Positions 32,395-41,137 of a stretch of 64,000 nt of DNA are shown here, piece after piece. Position numbers and translations under genes: made by a program. Under the pieces are notes generated by a model that was not told where the DNA came from, ran no database searches, and saw only the letters and a program-made list of their open reading frames with translations. Source of the DNA: CAZUDO01 sp964618895 (GTDB lineage: Bacteria; Desulfobacterota; Binatia; DP-6); contig CAZUDO010000103.1 of NCBI GenBank assembly GCA_964618895.1, positions 1-64,000 on the forward strand, in the 5' to 3' direction. Each line of letters begins with the position of its first letter. Within the stretch, counting starts at the first letter, position 1.

Positions 32395-34833
32395 ATGTCG
32401 TCACGCCGCCGCATCTTCCACCCGGGGTGGATCGCCGCCGTCGCGCTCCTCACCATCGCGGGGTCGGCACACGCCGGCGTACTCACGTTCGTCGAGCGGA
32501 TGCGCGACACCATGGGGGGCATCGACGACCTGAACGGCGCCCGCGGCGTGGCCGTGAGCCCCGACGGCAAGCACGTGTACGTGGCCGCCGACAAGGACAA
32601 TGCCGTCACCATCTTCAGCCGCAGTGCCGCGACCGGCGCCCTGACGCAGCTCGACGTGATCCGCAACGGGACGGACGTGCTGGATAGCCTCGCCGGCGCC
32701 CGCGGCGCGACGTTCAGCGCCGACGGCACCTTCCTGTACGTCGCCGCCGGAACGGCCGATGCCCTCGCCGTCTTCCGGCGCGACGCGACCACGGGACTGC
32801 TCACCTTCGTACAACGGAAGAAGGATGGCATCGACGGGGTGAACGGCCTCGACGGCGTCGCCTCGATCGCCATCAGCGCCGACGGGGCACATCTCTATGT
32901 CGCGGGATCGGCCGACAACGCCGTCGCCGTCTTCGCCCGTGATCACGCCACGGGCGAGGTCGCGTTCGTCGAGATGCATCGCGAGGGCGTGGGTGGGATC
33001 GTCGGCACGGATCAGGCGCGCGCGGTCGCGGTCAGCCCGGACGGGCGAAACGTCTACTCCGCAGGCTCGGGCGACGACTCGGTGGGCGTGTTCCGCCGCG
33101 ACCCGAGCACCGGCTCGCTCGCCTTCGTCGAGGTCCAGCACGACGGCGCCGGCGGGGTCGACGGGCTCGACGGGGCGCGGGGACTCGCGGTCAGCCCCGA
33201 CGGCGTGCACGTCTACGTGGTCGGCTCCATCGACGACAAGATGGCCGTGTTCCGGCGTAACCAGGCCACCGGGGCGCTGACGTTCCTCCACGTGTACGAG
33301 GACGACGACGCCACCGCGCAGATCGACGGCCTGAACGGCGCCTGGGCGGTGGCACTCAGCCCCGATGGCTCGCGCGTGTACGTGGTGGCCAACGTCGACA
33401 AGGCCGTGGCCGTGTTCCAGCGCGATCCGGCGACCGGTCTGCTCACGTTCCTCGAGCGCCATCGGGACGGCCTCGCCGGCGTCGACGGCCTCGCCGGGGC
33501 TCGCGCGGTGGCCCCGAGTCCCGACGGGCTCTCACTCTACGCGTGCGGATTCGTCGGCGACGCCGTGGTCGTGTTCCAGAACAACGCCCCGTGCGGCAAC
33601 GGCGTGCTCGACCCCGGCGAACAGTGCGACGACGGCAACCTGGTCGCCGGAGACTGCTGCTCGCCGAGCTGCGTTCTCGACACGGCCGGCTCCGCCTGCA
33701 CCGACGACGGCAACGGCTGCACCGACGACCGCTGCGACGGCTTGGGGCTCTGCACACACATCGCCAACAGCGCTCCCTGCAGTGACGGCGCGTTCTGCAC
33801 CGTGAACGACACCTGCCAGGCCGGCCAGTGTCGGGGCACACCGCGTGACTGCTCGGCCATCGGCGATCAGTGCAACGACGGCCTGTGCGACGAGACCGCC
33901 GACGCGTGTGTCGCGCAGGCGCGCGGCGACGGCGCCCCGTGCAGTGACGCCAACGCCTGCACCCAGACCGACACCTGCCAGGCCGGCGCCTGCACCGGCA
34001 CCCAGCCCGTCGTCTGCACCGCCCTCGACCCGTGCCACGCCGCCGGCGCCTGCGACCCCGCCACCGGCGCCTGCGCCCAGCCCGCCCAGCCCGACGGCAC
34101 CCCCTGCAACGACGCCAACGAGTGCACCGTCGGTGAGTCCTGCCAGGCCGGCATCTGCGCTGGCGCCACGCTCGTCGACCGCGACCAGGACGGTATCTGC
34201 GATGTGCGCGACGTGTGTCCCGACCTCCCGAACCGGGACCAGGCCGACGCGGACCAGAACGGTACCGGGGACGCATGCGAGTGCACCCTGCCCGCCCCTG
34301 GACGCTGTCTCCCCGGTGGGGGTGCGAAGACCACCGACTGCCTGCTCGAGCTCAACCCGGCCGGGCCGACGACGCCCAACCGCACACGCACCGCCGTGCT
34401 CGGCGTCCTGCGTTGCACCGACGGCGATCCTACCTGCGACCTCGACCGCACCGCCGATGGTCAGTGCACCTTCGGCGTCGCCCTGTGCCTGGCCAACCCC
34501 GACCCGCGCCTGCCCAAGTGTCGGCCCGCCGCCGTCCACAGCTTCGAGGTGATGGCGCCCAACCCGGACCGCGCCCGCTCCACCATCGACCGTACCAATG
34601 CGCTCGCGCTCGAGCAGGGAGTGGGGACACTCGGATTGGAGATTCGCCGCCGCGGCCGCGTGCTGTCGGGGGGCGCATCGTCGCCGATCGATCGCTGCAG
34701 CTCTCTCGTCCGCCTCACCACTCCCGCTCCCGCCACGCCCGGCGGCAAGCCCGTGCGCCGCAAGCTCGTGCTCCGGGCCACCGCTGACAAACGCGTCGAC
34801 ACCGACCGCGTCACGCTCGAATGCCGCCGCTGA
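32395..34833 (+). CDS. Secreted propeller/Cys-rich repeat protein, copy 2
   Basis: An 812-residue paralogue of the preceding gene with the same order: signal peptide (WIAAVALLTIAGSAHA), propeller, DUF4215-like EQCDDGNLVAGDCCSPSC unit, Cys-rich part, calcium-type repeat (DRDQDGICDVRDVCP) and the C-terminal domain ending LECRR. It has only one full module of the DPCHAAGACDP kind, which explains most of the shorter length. ATG 32395 is 32 bases after the first gene; GTG 32374 is an alternative. Probably one transcript with its neighbours. Confidence 0.85.
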   Translation: MSSRRRIFHPGWIAAVALLTIAGSAHAGVLTFVERMRDTMGGIDDLNGARGVAVSPDGKHVYVAADKDNAVTIFSRSAATGALTQLDVIRNGTDVLDSLAGARGATFSADGTFLYVAAGTADALAVFRRDATTGLLTFVQRKKDGIDGVNGLDGVASIAISADGAHLYVAGSADNAVAVFARDHATGEVAFVEMHREGVGGIVGTDQARAVAVSPDGRNVYSAGSGDDSVGVFRRDPSTGSLAFVEVQHDGAGGVDGLDGARGLAVSPDGVHVYVVGSIDDKMAVFRRNQATGALTFLHVYEDDDATAQIDGLNGAWAVALSPDGSRVYVVANVDKAVAVFQRDPATGLLTFLERHRDGLAGVDGLAGARAVAPSPDGLSLYACGFVGDAVVVFQNNAPCGNGVLDPGEQCDDGNLVAGDCCSPSCVLDTAGSACTDDGNGCTDDRCDGLGLCTHIANSAPCSDGAFCTVNDTCQAGQCRGTPRDCSAIGDQCNDGLCDETADACVAQARGDGAPCSDANACTQTDTCQAGACTGTQPVVCTALDPCHAAGACDPATGACAQPAQPDGTPCNDANECTVGESCQAGICAGATLVDRDQDGICDVRDVCPDLPNRDQADADQNGTGDACECTLPAPGRCLPGGGAKTTDCLLELNPAGPTTPNRTRTAVLGVLRCTDGDPTCDLDRTADGQCTFGVALCLANPDPRLPKCRPAAVHSFEVMAPNPDRARSTIDRTNALALEQGVGTLGLEIRRRGRVLSGGASSPIDRCSSLVRLTTPAPATPGGKPVRRKLVLRATADKRVDTDRVTLECRR

Positions 34834-34883
34834 CCCCTTCCCCGCCCGCTGCTCACGCCATCCCACGCAGAGGAACCCACCAC

Positions 34884-37800
34884 ATGATGACCCGCGCTTC
34901 CCGTCTTCTTCTCGCCACCGCCGCCTGGATCGTTCCGGCCGTGCTAGCGGCATGGCCCGACCCCGCACACGCGACCTACCTCAACTTCGTCGAGGTGCAG
35001 CGCGACAACACCGGCGGCGTCGACGGCCTGCAGGGCATCGAAGGCGTCCTCGTCAGCCCGGACGGGCGCCACGTGTACGCCACCAGCGACACCGAGAGCG
35101 CGCTCGCGGTCTTCAGCCGCAACCCATCGACCGGCGCGCTCACCTTCGTGCAGGTGAAGAAGGACGGCGTGGGCGGCGTCGACGGGCTCCGCGATGCGCA
35201 GACCGTGAGCCTGAGCCCGGATGGCCTGTTCGTGTACGTCGCCGGCCGGCTCGACAACGCGATCGCCGTGTTCCGGCGCGACGCCGTCTCCGGCACGGTC
35301 TCGTTCGTCGAGGCGGTCCGCAACGGCGCAGCGGGCGTGAGCGGCATCATGGGGGTCAAGCACGTCATCGTGAGCCCCGACGGGGCGTCCGCCTACGCGG
35401 CAGGCCACGACGACTCCAGTCTGGTCGCCTTCCGGCGTGATGCCACCACCGGCAAGCTCACCTTCGTCGCCACGTCGACCGACGGCGTGGCAGGTATCGA
35501 CGGCCTCACCGAGGTCCGTGCCCTCGCCATCAGCCCGGATGGGGCGACGGTGTACGCGGCCAGCAAGCTCGACAGCGCCGTGTCGGTCTTCCGGCGCGAC
35601 CCGGCCACCGGCGTGCTCACCTTCGTCCAGGTCCTCAAGGACGGCGTCGGCGGCGTCGACGGCCTCGCCAAGACGCGCAGCGTGTTCGCGAGCCCGGACG
35701 GCGACAATGTCTACTCGACGGGCGGCGACGACGATGCCCTGGCGGTCTTCCGGCGCGATCCCGCGACCGGCCTGCTCACCTTCCTCGAGGTCGTGCGCGA
35801 CGGCGTGGGCGGGGTCGACGGCCTGAACGACGCCCAGTGGGTCACCGTGAGCCCCGACGGCACGCACGTGCTCGCCACCGGCGAGATCGACGACGCAGTC
35901 GCCGTCTTCGCCCGCGATCCGCACACCGGTCAGCTCACCTTCGTCGAGGTGCAGCGTGACGGCGTGAACGGCGTCGACGGCCTGAACGGCCCCCAGCCTC
36001 TCGCCTTCAGCCCCGACGGCTCGACGCTGTACGTCGGTGGCCATGCAGAGAACGCGCTCGCGGTCTTCCATCTCGCCTGCGGCGACGGCGTGCTCGACGC
36101 GGGTGAGGAGTGCGACGACGGTAACGCGCTCGGTGGCGACTGCTGCTCCGCGGCCTGCCGCTTCGAAACTGCGGGCAGCTCGTGCCCCGATGACGGCAAC
36201 GGCTGCACCAACGACGTGTGCAACGCGAGCGGCAGCTGCACGCACACGGCCAACACCGACCCCTGCGACGACGGCGCCTTCTGCACCGTGAACGACACCT
36301 GCAGCGGCGGCGTGTGTCGCGGCACGGCCCGCGACTGCTCCGCCACCGCGGCCACCACCTGCCAGGTCGGCACGTGCAACGAGGCCGCCGACCGCTGCGA
36401 CATGCAGGCGAAGCCCAACGGCACGACGTGCAACGATGGCAACGCGTGCACCCTGAACGACGCCTGCCAGGCCGGCATCTGCGCCGGCAGCGTCGCCCCC
36501 AATGGCACCGCGTGCTCCGATAGCAACGCCTGCACTCAGACCGATTCCTGTCAGGCCGGCGCCTGCACCGGCGCCAACCCCGTCGTCTGCACCGCGCCGG
36601 ACCAGTGCCACGACGCCGGCAGCTGCGACCTGGCCACCGGCCTCTGCTCCAACCCCGCCCAGGCCGACGGCAGCGCGTGCTCCGACGACAACGCCTGCAC
36701 GCGCACGGACCGCTGCGAGGCCGGCGCCTGCACCGGCGCCGACCCGATCGCCTGCACCGCCCAGAGCCAGTGCCACGAGGCCGGCACCTGCGACCCCGCC
36801 ACCGGCGCCTGCTCGAACCCGGCCCAGGCCGACGGCGCCACGTGCAACGACGGCAACGCCTGCACTCAGACCGACGCCTGCCAGGCGGGCACCTGCACCG
36901 GCGCCAACCCCGTCGTCTGCAGCACGCAGGACCAGTGTCACGAGGCCGGGAGCTGTGATCCGGCGAGCGGCCTCTGCTCCAACCCCGCCAAGCCTGACGG
37001 CAGCGCGTGCGACGACGCCAACGAGTGCACGGGCACCGACGCGTGCCAGGCCGGCACGTGCACCGGCACGCCGGTCGCGAACGGCACGGCCTGCAACGAC
37101 GGTAACGCGTGCACCCGCACCGATGCGTGCCAGACGGGCGCGTGCACGGGCAGCGACGCCGTCGTCTGCATCGCCCAGGACCAGTGCCACGAGGCCGGCG
37201 TCTGTGATCCGGCGAGCGGCATCTGCTCGAACCCGGACGAGGCCGACGGCACCCGCTGCGACGACGGCGACGCGTGCACGCAGTACGACGCGTGCGGCGC
37301 CGGCGCGTGCACCGGGGCCGACCCCGTGCGCTGCCCGGCGCAGGATCAGTGCCACGACGCCGGGGCGTGCGATCCGGCCACCGGCACCTGCGCCAATCCC
37401 GCGAAGGCCGACGGCGCCCTCTGCGACGACGGTGACGCCTGCACCCGCTCCGACGTGTGCAGCGCCGGCGCGTGCACGGGCGGCGACCCGGTCGTGTGCA
37501 CCGCGAAGGCCCAGTGCCACGACGCCGGGGCGTGCGATCCGGCCACGGGCGTGTGCGCGAACCCCGCCAAGCCGGACGGGGCCACGTGCAACGACGGCAA
37601 CACCTGCACCGACGGCGATATCTGCACCGGCGGCCTGTGCGCCGGCATGGCGGCGCGCGCCGACGGCGCCTCGTGCGACGACGGCAACGGCTGCACGCAG
37701 ACCGACATCTGCCAGAGCGGGTTCTGCGTCGGCGGCAACCCCGTCATGTGCGCCGCGTTCGACGCCTGCCACCTGGCCGCCGCCGCGTGCGATCCGGCCA

Positions 37801-38735
37801 CCGGCACCTGCCCGAACCCCATCGCCCCGGACGCGACCGCCTGCGACGACCAGAACCCCTGCACGGACGAGGACAGCTGCCAGGCCGGCGTCTGCACCGG
37901 CACGACGCGTACCTGCCCCGCTCCCGACCCCTGTCACCAGGACGGCGTGTGCGACGTGACCAGCGGCCGCTGCATGCACGCGGCCAAGCCCGACGGCGCC
38001 AGCTGCGACGACGGCAACGTCTGTACCCTCGGCGACGTATGCCAGGCCGGCACGTGCACCGGGGGCACCATGCCCGATCGGGACGACGACACCGTGTGCG
38101 ACCTGATCGACGTGTGCCCCGACATCCCGAACCCCGACCAGCTCGACACCGACCAGAACGGCATCGGCGACGTGTGCGAGTGCAACCAGCCGGCGCCCGG
38201 GCGTTGCATCGCGGGCGGCGGCGGGAAGAAGAGCGACTGCCTGCTCGAGTTCAACACCACCGGCCCGATCACCTACAACCGCAAACACACCAAGGTGAAG
38301 CGCATTCTCAAGTGCGCCGACGGCGACCCCGCCTGCGACCTCGACCGCACGCAGAACGGGACCTGCGTCTTCGGCGTCAGCTCCTGTCTATCGAACGCCG
38401 ACCCGCGCTTCGCGCGCTGCCACATGAACGGCCCCCTGGCCTTCGAGGTGGTGAAACCGAAGACCAGCGCCAAGAGCTCCCTCGACCGCATGAACATGTG
38501 GGCGCTGGAAGAGATGCTGCGCGCCATGGGTCTCGAGATCCGCCGCCGCGACGCGGTCTACACCCCGGGTCAGGTGGTGACCACGCCGAACATGTGCAGC
38601 CCCCTCATCCACCTGTCGGTCCCGGCACCGGCGAGCCCCACGGCCAGGCCCGTGCGCCGCACGTTCCGCGTTCGCACGACGCTCCCGAACGGCAAGCGCG
38701 ACCGGGATCGCTTCAAGCTCGAGTGTCGCGGGTAG
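34884..38735 (+). CDS. Secreted propeller/Cys-rich repeat protein, copy 3
   Basis: A 1283-residue paralogue, the longest of the three. A signal peptide (LLLATAAWIVPAVLA) precedes a propeller and a DUF4215-like EECDDGNALGGDCCSAAC unit. About eight Cys-rich modules follow, of which six keep the QCH(D/E)AG core and the last two are divergent. A shortened module (TGTPVANGTACNDGNACTRTD) breaks the array. The calcium-type repeat and C-terminal domain ending LECRG close it. ATG 34884 has an AGAGGA site upstream. Module gain has lengthened this copy. Confidence 0.85.
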   Translation: MMTRASRLLLATAAWIVPAVLAAWPDPAHATYLNFVEVQRDNTGGVDGLQGIEGVLVSPDGRHVYATSDTESALAVFSRNPSTGALTFVQVKKDGVGGVDGLRDAQTVSLSPDGLFVYVAGRLDNAIAVFRRDAVSGTVSFVEAVRNGAAGVSGIMGVKHVIVSPDGASAYAAGHDDSSLVAFRRDATTGKLTFVATSTDGVAGIDGLTEVRALAISPDGATVYAASKLDSAVSVFRRDPATGVLTFVQVLKDGVGGVDGLAKTRSVFASPDGDNVYSTGGDDDALAVFRRDPATGLLTFLEVVRDGVGGVDGLNDAQWVTVSPDGTHVLATGEIDDAVAVFARDPHTGQLTFVEVQRDGVNGVDGLNGPQPLAFSPDGSTLYVGGHAENALAVFHLACGDGVLDAGEECDDGNALGGDCCSAACRFETAGSSCPDDGNGCTNDVCNASGSCTHTANTDPCDDGAFCTVNDTCSGGVCRGTARDCSATAATTCQVGTCNEAADRCDMQAKPNGTTCNDGNACTLNDACQAGICAGSVAPNGTACSDSNACTQTDSCQAGACTGANPVVCTAPDQCHDAGSCDLATGLCSNPAQADGSACSDDNACTRTDRCEAGACTGADPIACTAQSQCHEAGTCDPATGACSNPAQADGATCNDGNACTQTDACQAGTCTGANPVVCSTQDQCHEAGSCDPASGLCSNPAKPDGSACDDANECTGTDACQAGTCTGTPVANGTACNDGNACTRTDACQTGACTGSDAVVCIAQDQCHEAGVCDPASGICSNPDEADGTRCDDGDACTQYDACGAGACTGADPVRCPAQDQCHDAGACDPATGTCANPAKADGALCDDGDACTRSDVCSAGACTGGDPVVCTAKAQCHDAGACDPATGVCANPAKPDGATCNDGNTCTDGDICTGGLCAGMAARADGASCDDGNGCTQTDICQSGFCVGGNPVMCAAFDACHLAAAACDPATGTCPNPIAPDATACDDQNPCTDEDSCQAGVCTGTTRTCPAPDPCHQDGVCDVTSGRCMHAAKPDGASCDDGNVCTLGDVCQAGTCTGGTMPDRDDDTVCDLIDVCPDIPNPDQLDTDQNGIGDVCECNQPAPGRCIAGGGGKKSDCLLEFNTTGPITYNRKHTKVKRILKCADGDPACDLDRTQNGTCVFGVSSCLSNADPRFARCHMNGPLAFEVVKPKTSAKSSLDRMNMWALEEMLRAMGLEIRRRDAVYTPGQVVTTPNMCSPLIHLSVPAPASPTARPVRRTFRVRTTLPNGKRDRDRFKLECRG

Positions 38736-38762
38736 TCCGGGGCCTCATCCCCGGCGCCCGCG
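38727..38762. terminator. Bidirectional terminator hairpin
   Basis: CCGGGG (38737-38742) pairs with CCCCGG (38749-38754), and outside it CGCGGG (38727-38732) pairs with CCCGCG (38757-38762). It lies between convergent genes whose stops are nine bases apart, and overlaps the protease 3' end. No long T run. Confidence 0.55.
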
Positions 38763-40160
38763 ACGCTGGCGTTCGCGGCGCTCCTGTTCGAGCTCACGCA
38801 CCAGTGGGCGCAGTTCCTCGATGGCCTCGGCGACCTCCTGCCGCTTGGGCGAATCGGCCGGCAGCAGGACCTCACTGCGCTCGAACTGATTGAGGGACTG
38901 GTCGAGCTCGCCGCGCAGGCGGGACGCCAGGGCGAGGTGATAGAAGCCGTCGGCCTCGTCGCCGCGGCGGCCGAGGGCGAGGCCGGCGAGCCGCTGGGCC
39001 TCCTCGAGGTCGGGATCGAGCCGCAGGGCACGCTGGTATTCCGCGAGCGCCCCCGCCGTATCGCCCACCTCGGCCAACGCCTTGCCGAGCTGGAGCCGGG
39101 TCCACGCGTCATTGGGATGCCTGGCTAGGTGACGACCGAGAGCCTCCCGGGCCTTGTCCGGCTGCTTCAGGCCGACGTACACCGCCCCCAGCGGACGGTC
39201 GACGCGGCCGCCCAGGCCGCCGCGCGCACGGCACTCCTCGAACGCGACCCGCGCCGCGTCGAGCTGCCCGACCGTCTGATACACCCGCCCGAGGAGGAAG
39301 CGCGCCTCGGCGGAGTCCGGGTGCTGCTCGACCTCGCGACGATACCGGCCGACGACGACGTCGACGGGATCGGCGATCGCACGCGCCACCGCCTGCACCT
39401 CCGCCAGTTCCGGGGCCCCGGCGGGCCGGCCGGCCGGGGTCTTCAGCTTCTGGGACGAGATCATGGTGTCGACGTTCGTCACCCGCTTCTCGGTGAGCGG
39501 GTGGCTCAGCATGTACGCCGGCGCCCCGACGGGATTCACGCGCTGCTCGGCCAGCAGCTGCTTGAAGAACGATCCCAGTGAGCGCGGGTCGTACCCGGCC
39601 TCGCTGGCGTAGCGCAGCCCGAGAAAATCGGCCTCCTGCTCGAAGTCGCGCGAGTAGCTGAGCTGCGCCGTCTGTGCGGCGGCAATCGCGCCCGCGCCCA
39701 GGACGGGGTTCACGGCGGTCAGCAACGCCCCGAGCAACGCGGCGTAGTTCCACGCCTGGCCCTGCGACTGCAGGCGCACGATGTGGTGCCCCGCCACGTG
39801 GCCGATCTCGTGCGCCAGCACCCCGGCCAACTCGTCGTCACTGCCGACGCGCGCCAGCAGGCCGGAAAAGATGAAGATGTACCCGCCCGGCACGGCGAAC
39901 GCGTTGAGCGCCGGGTGCTCCACGACGAAGAACTGGTAGTCGAACTGCTGCGCGCCCAGGGTGGCGACCAGGCGGCCTGCCACCCCCCGGACGTACTCCG
40001 TGACCGCCGGATCGTCGACCAGCGGCAGGCCGCCACGGGCCGCCAGCAGGAACCGCCGCCCGAGCTCGCGCTCGGTCCCGGCGCCCACGGCGCCGGCGGG
40101 CCCGGCCGCCGCCAGGAGACCGGCCAAGGCGAGCGCGACCAGTCGGTCGGCACGTCTCAT
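38745..40160 (-). CDS. M48-family metalloprotease with TPR domain
   Basis: A 471-residue exported protease resembling BepA. A signal peptide (LVALALAGLLAAAGPAGA) precedes an M48 domain with the zinc motif HEIGHVAGHH and a later EADFLG Glu ligand. TPR units follow from about residue 280 (AEARFLLGRVYQTVGQLDAA, AWTRLQLGKALAEVGDTAGA). BepA assists or degrades outer membrane proteins in the periplasm. It overlaps hemB by ATGA, although it has no heme function. Confidence 0.9.
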   Translation of the reverse strand: MRRADRLVALALAGLLAAAGPAGAVGAGTERELGRRFLLAARGGLPLVDDPAVTEYVRGVAGRLVATLGAQQFDYQFFVVEHPALNAFAVPGGYIFIFSGLLARVGSDDELAGVLAHEIGHVAGHHIVRLQSQGQAWNYAALLGALLTAVNPVLGAGAIAAAQTAQLSYSRDFEQEADFLGLRYASEAGYDPRSLGSFFKQLLAEQRVNPVGAPAYMLSHPLTEKRVTNVDTMISSQKLKTPAGRPAGAPELAEVQAVARAIADPVDVVVGRYRREVEQHPDSAEARFLLGRVYQTVGQLDAARVAFEECRARGGLGGRVDRPLGAVYVGLKQPDKAREALGRHLARHPNDAWTRLQLGKALAEVGDTAGALAEYQRALRLDPDLEEAQRLAGLALGRRGDEADGFYHLALASRLRGELDQSLNQFERSEVLLPADSPKRQEVAEAIEELRPLVRELEQERRERQRRGRRG

Positions 40161-41137
40161 GCCTGCCAGCGTCCCTGCGCCACGTCCTTCGCGAAATAGG
40201 TGATGATGATGTCGGCGCCGGCGCGGCGGATCGCGGTCAGCGTTTCGACCACGACGCGGCGCTCGTCGAGCCACCCGCGGGCGGCGGCCGCCTTCACCAT
40301 CGCGTACTCGCCGCTCACCTGATACGCCGCGACTGGATAGCCGAAGCGCTCCTTCACCCGACGGACGAGGTCCAGGTACGGGAGCGCCGGCTTCACCATC
40401 ACGATGTCGGCGCCTTCGTCGATGTCGAGCGCCACCTCGCGCAGCGCCTCCTCGGCGTTGGCGGGATCCATCTGGTAGGAGCGCCGGTCGCCGAACTGCG
40501 GCGTGGACCCGGCCGCCTCGCGGAAGGGCCCATAGAACGCCGAGGCGAACTTGGCCGCGTACGCCATGATGGGCAGGTGGGCGAAGCCGGCGTCGTCGAG
40601 CGCGCGGCGGATGGCGCCGACGCGGCCGTCCATCATGTCCGACGGCGCCACCAGGTCGGCACCCGCGCGGGCATGTGCAAGCGCCTCCTCGGCCAGGAGG
40701 GCGAGGGTCGGATCGTTGTCGACATCACCGTCACGCACGACGCCACAGTGACCGTGGTCGGTGTACTCGCACAGGCACACGTCGGTCACCAGCAGGAGAC
40801 CGGGCGCGGCGCGCCGGATGGCCTCGAGCGCGCGCGGGATGATGCCGTGTGGGTCGGTCGCGCCGCTGCCACGTGCGTCCTTGTGCTCCGGGATCCCGAA
40901 CAGGATGACGGCCGGCACACCGAGATCGGCCAGGCGACGGCACTCCTCGGCGACCCGGTCGACCGACAGCTGCGCGATGCCGGGCATCGAGCCGATCGGA
41001 CGCTCGACGTCACGCCCGGGAACGACGAACAGCGGCTGCACCAGCTGCTCAACGACCACGCGCGTCTCACGCACCAGCCGCCGCAGTGCCTCGCTGCGAC
41101 GGAGCCGGCGCGGGCGATAGGCCGGGAAGCGACTCAT
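40157..41137 (-). CDS. hemB: Porphobilinogen synthase (ALA dehydratase)
   Basis: A 326-residue enzyme joining two 5-aminolevulinates into porphobilinogen. Both active lysines are visible, in AAKFASAFYGPFR and VMVKPALPYLD. The CLCEYTDHGHCG segment carries the cysteine zinc ligands, so a zinc-dependent type. ATG 41137 overlaps the stop of the upstream fusion gene (ATGA) and gives the normal MSRFPAYRPRRLRR start. Part of the minus-strand heme cluster. Confidence 0.96.
   Translation of the reverse strand: MSRFPAYRPRRLRRSEALRRLVRETRVVVEQLVQPLFVVPGRDVERPIGSMPGIAQLSVDRVAEECRRLADLGVPAVILFGIPEHKDARGSGATDPHGIIPRALEAIRRAAPGLLLVTDVCLCEYTDHGHCGVVRDGDVDNDPTLALLAEEALAHARAGADLVAPSDMMDGRVGAIRRALDDAGFAHLPIMAYAAKFASAFYGPFREAAGSTPQFGDRRSYQMDPANAEEALREVALDIDEGADIVMVKPALPYLDLVRRVKERFGYPVAAYQVSGEYAMVKAAAARGWLDERRVVVETLTAIRRAGADIIITYFAKDVAQGRWQA

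Noticed and set aside
34944..38288. 1114-residue antisense open frame
   Set aside because: Shadow of the third propeller gene; the repetitive VGAGAGA pattern comes from reading Cys-rich modules backwards.
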